Shown here piece by piece: positions 5,540-6,430 of a stretch of 6,430 nt of DNA. Source of the DNA: XYC2-FULL-41-22 sp041666465. GTDB lineage: Bacteria > Patescibacteriota > Gracilibacteria > UBA1369 > UBA12470. The DNA is taken from assembly GCA_041666465.1 (NCBI GenBank), contig JBAYGX010000088.1, forward strand, positions 1 to 6,430, written 5' to 3'. The notes below the pieces were generated by a model. It saw nothing but the letters and a program-made list of their open reading frames with translations. It searched no databases and had not been told where the DNA came from. The stretch's first letter is position 1. Each line of letters opens with the position of its first letter. The position numbers were made by a program, and so were the translations under genes.

Positions 5540-6430
5540 ATGGTAAAACAAATGGCTCACAAGCTGACCCGTTTCCTAGTGTGCGGATTGGCTCTCTTCG
5601 TTGTGGCAATGAGCGTACAGCTCGCCATGGCGGCTCCTGCGCAGGAGTTTAACGACACAGGCAAAGAAGTTGCCTACGCATATTCGGAAGGATATTTCGA
5701 ATATGATTACGACTACAACTCTTCATGCTATGCGTATAGCGACTATTACTACGGAGGGTATTACTACTATTGCCCGGACGGTTGTTACTACTACGATGAG
5801 TATTATTACGGATATTACTACTGCTCGTTAACGGGCAGTTATTATTACTACGGAGATACTGACACCACCAGTTACTATGAGGGGTATTTCGAGTATGATT
5901 ATTACTACAATTCACTCTGTACGGCATCTTACGACAGTTATTCGGGAACATATTACTATTACTGTCCTGACGGTTGTAACTATTATGATCCGGACTATTA
6001 CGGAGATTATTGGTGCAATGGAAGCGGAGAATCGTACTATTACGATGACAGTACCGAATCGGATTACGCGGAAGGATATTTTGAATCCGATTATTACTAT
6101 AACGGACTATGCGACTCTTACTACGATAGTTATTCCTATACTTATTACTACAATTGTCCTGATAATTGCTGGTATTACGATGAATATTATGACGGATATT
6201 ATTACTGTGAAGACAGCGGAAGTTATTATTACTACTATGCGGATACCGACTACAGTTACGCGGAAGGCTATTTCGAGTATGATTACGACTATAGCTCATA
6301 TTGTGATTCGTATTATGATAGTTATTCGGGAACATACTATTACGAATGCGATGATGGTTGTTCCTACTATGATCCTTCGGTCTATGGATACTATTGGTGT
6401 TCGGGTAGTGGCGAATATATATATTATGAA
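5540..6430 (+). CDS. Secreted Tyr/Cys-rich protein with exact 64-residue repeats (runs off right edge)
   Basis: No family is recognised. The frame is open from the ATG at 5540 to the window edge (297 codons, no stop); an ATG at 5552 (residue 5) is an equally good start, and neither has a Shine-Dalgarno sequence. A Sec-type signal peptide is clear: MAHKLTRF, a hydrophobic core at about 12-28, then AMA|AP, with predicted cleavage after Ala31. After a short linker, a repeat array starts near residue 48. EGYFE begins at residues 50, 114, 178 and 242, exactly 64 apart. Each unit has four cysteines spaced C-x14-C-x3-C-x12-C (63/78/82/95, 127/142/146/159, 191/206/210/223, 255/270/274/287). By hand count, 92 of residues 50-297 are Tyr (37%; 28 of 64 in unit 1). 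The array has no Lys, Arg, His, Gln or Met and is rich in Asp and Glu. Regular cysteines suggest a disulfide-stabilised fold per unit, and export suggests a surface or extracellular role (fibre, adhesin or coat). Function is unknown. The fourth unit is cut at 56 residues. Confidence 0.88.
   Translation, partial: MVKQMAHKLTRFLVCGLALFVVAMSVQLAMAAPAQEFNDTGKEVAYAYSEGYFEYDYDYNSSCYAYSDYYYGGYYYYCPDGCYYYDEYYYGYYYCSLTGSYYYYGDTDTTSYYEGYFEYDYYYNSLCTASYDSYSGTYYYYCPDGCNYYDPDYYGDYWCNGSGESYYYDDSTESDYAEGYFESDYYYNGLCDSYYDSYSYTYYYNCPDNCWYYDEYYDGYYYCEDSGSYYYYYADTDYSYAEGYFEYDYDYSSYCDSYYDSYSGTYYYECDDGCSYYDPSVYGYYWCSGSGEYIYYE
5687..6430 (+). repeat. Tandem array of 192-bp coding repeats, four units, last one cut by the window end
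   Basis: Units begin at 5687, 5879, 6071 and 6263 (the EGYFE codons), each 192 bp with no length change. The copies differ at many bases, including synonymous TAT/TAC changes, so the duplications are not recent. The 17-base stretch AGTTATTCGGGAACATA is identical at 5936-5952 and 6320-6336, which is 384 bp or two units apart, while the unit between differs there. The number of further units is unknown. Confidence 0.9.

Noticed and set aside
5574..5590. Cys15 of the Tyr-rich protein as a lipoprotein attachment site
   Set aside because: It lies at the start of the hydrophobic core, not after it, and does not fit a lipobox; AMA|AP further on is a normal signal peptidase I site.
5649..6335. A 228-residue open frame on the minus strand, rich in Asn, Arg, Ser and His
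   Set aside because: It is the antisense shadow of the TAT/TAC/GAT-rich repeat array: the reverse complement of Tyr and Asp codons yields an N/R/S/H-rich frame. The plus frame has a signal peptide, a promoter and conserved cysteines.
5687..6430. Regular 192-bp repeats considered as a CRISPR or non-coding satellite
   Set aside because: The repeats are long, diverged, keep one open frame and conserve amino-acid pattern rather than DNA sequence; there is no repeat-spacer alternation.

Overview
The window looks like part of a genome from a small, AT-leaning bacterium, most likely of the Candidate Phyla Radiation (Patescibacteria). This is inference, not proof. It rests on the gene styles (a UvrD/PcrA helicase, an O-antigen-ligase-like protein fused to TPR repeats, an L,D-transpeptidase with an NBR1-type Ig-like domain), on short GC-rich hairpin repeats between genes, and on the lack of Shine-Dalgarno sequences at the starts. 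The standard code works throughout. No rRNA, tRNA, CRISPR array or transposase was found.

Layout: (1) 1-1370, minus strand: the first 456 residues of a UvrD/PcrA-type DNA helicase, continuing off the left edge. (2) 1371-1690: a region dense in small palindromes, holding a promoter for the helicase, a weaker candidate promoter for the next gene, three copies of one hairpin family and one copy of a second. (3) 1534-3543, plus strand: a multi-pass membrane Wzy/WaaL-family protein with a C-terminal TPR domain; its true start is uncertain because hairpin repeats lie inside the 5' end of the open frame. (4) 3544-3657: a convergent intergenic stretch repeating the same two-hairpin composite, plus a third AT-rich hairpin. 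(5) 3658-4056, minus: a 132-residue membrane-anchored protein of unknown function with three short amphipathic repeats. (6) 4155-5336, minus: a 393-residue membrane-anchored L,D-transpeptidase. (7) 5337-5539: a divergent promoter region with good sigma-70-like promoters on both strands. (8) 5540 to the right edge, plus: a secreted protein whose mature part is an exact 64-residue repeat, about 37% tyrosine, with four cysteines per repeat.

Apart from the helicase, all genes appear to act at the cell surface: glycan assembly or transfer, peptidoglycan cross-linking or anchoring, a small membrane protein, and an exported acidic Tyr/Cys-rich repeat protein. The transpeptidase and the Tyr-rich protein are divergently transcribed from one 203-bp region.

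The main candidate for something undescribed is the Tyr-rich array: four units at 64-residue spacing with no insertions or deletions, an identical C-x14-C-x3-C-x12-C pattern in each, no Lys, Arg or His, and a second half that alternates between two unit types. The second is a pair of hairpin families that occur in the same order on both sides of the ligase-like gene, with compensatory base changes in one stem.
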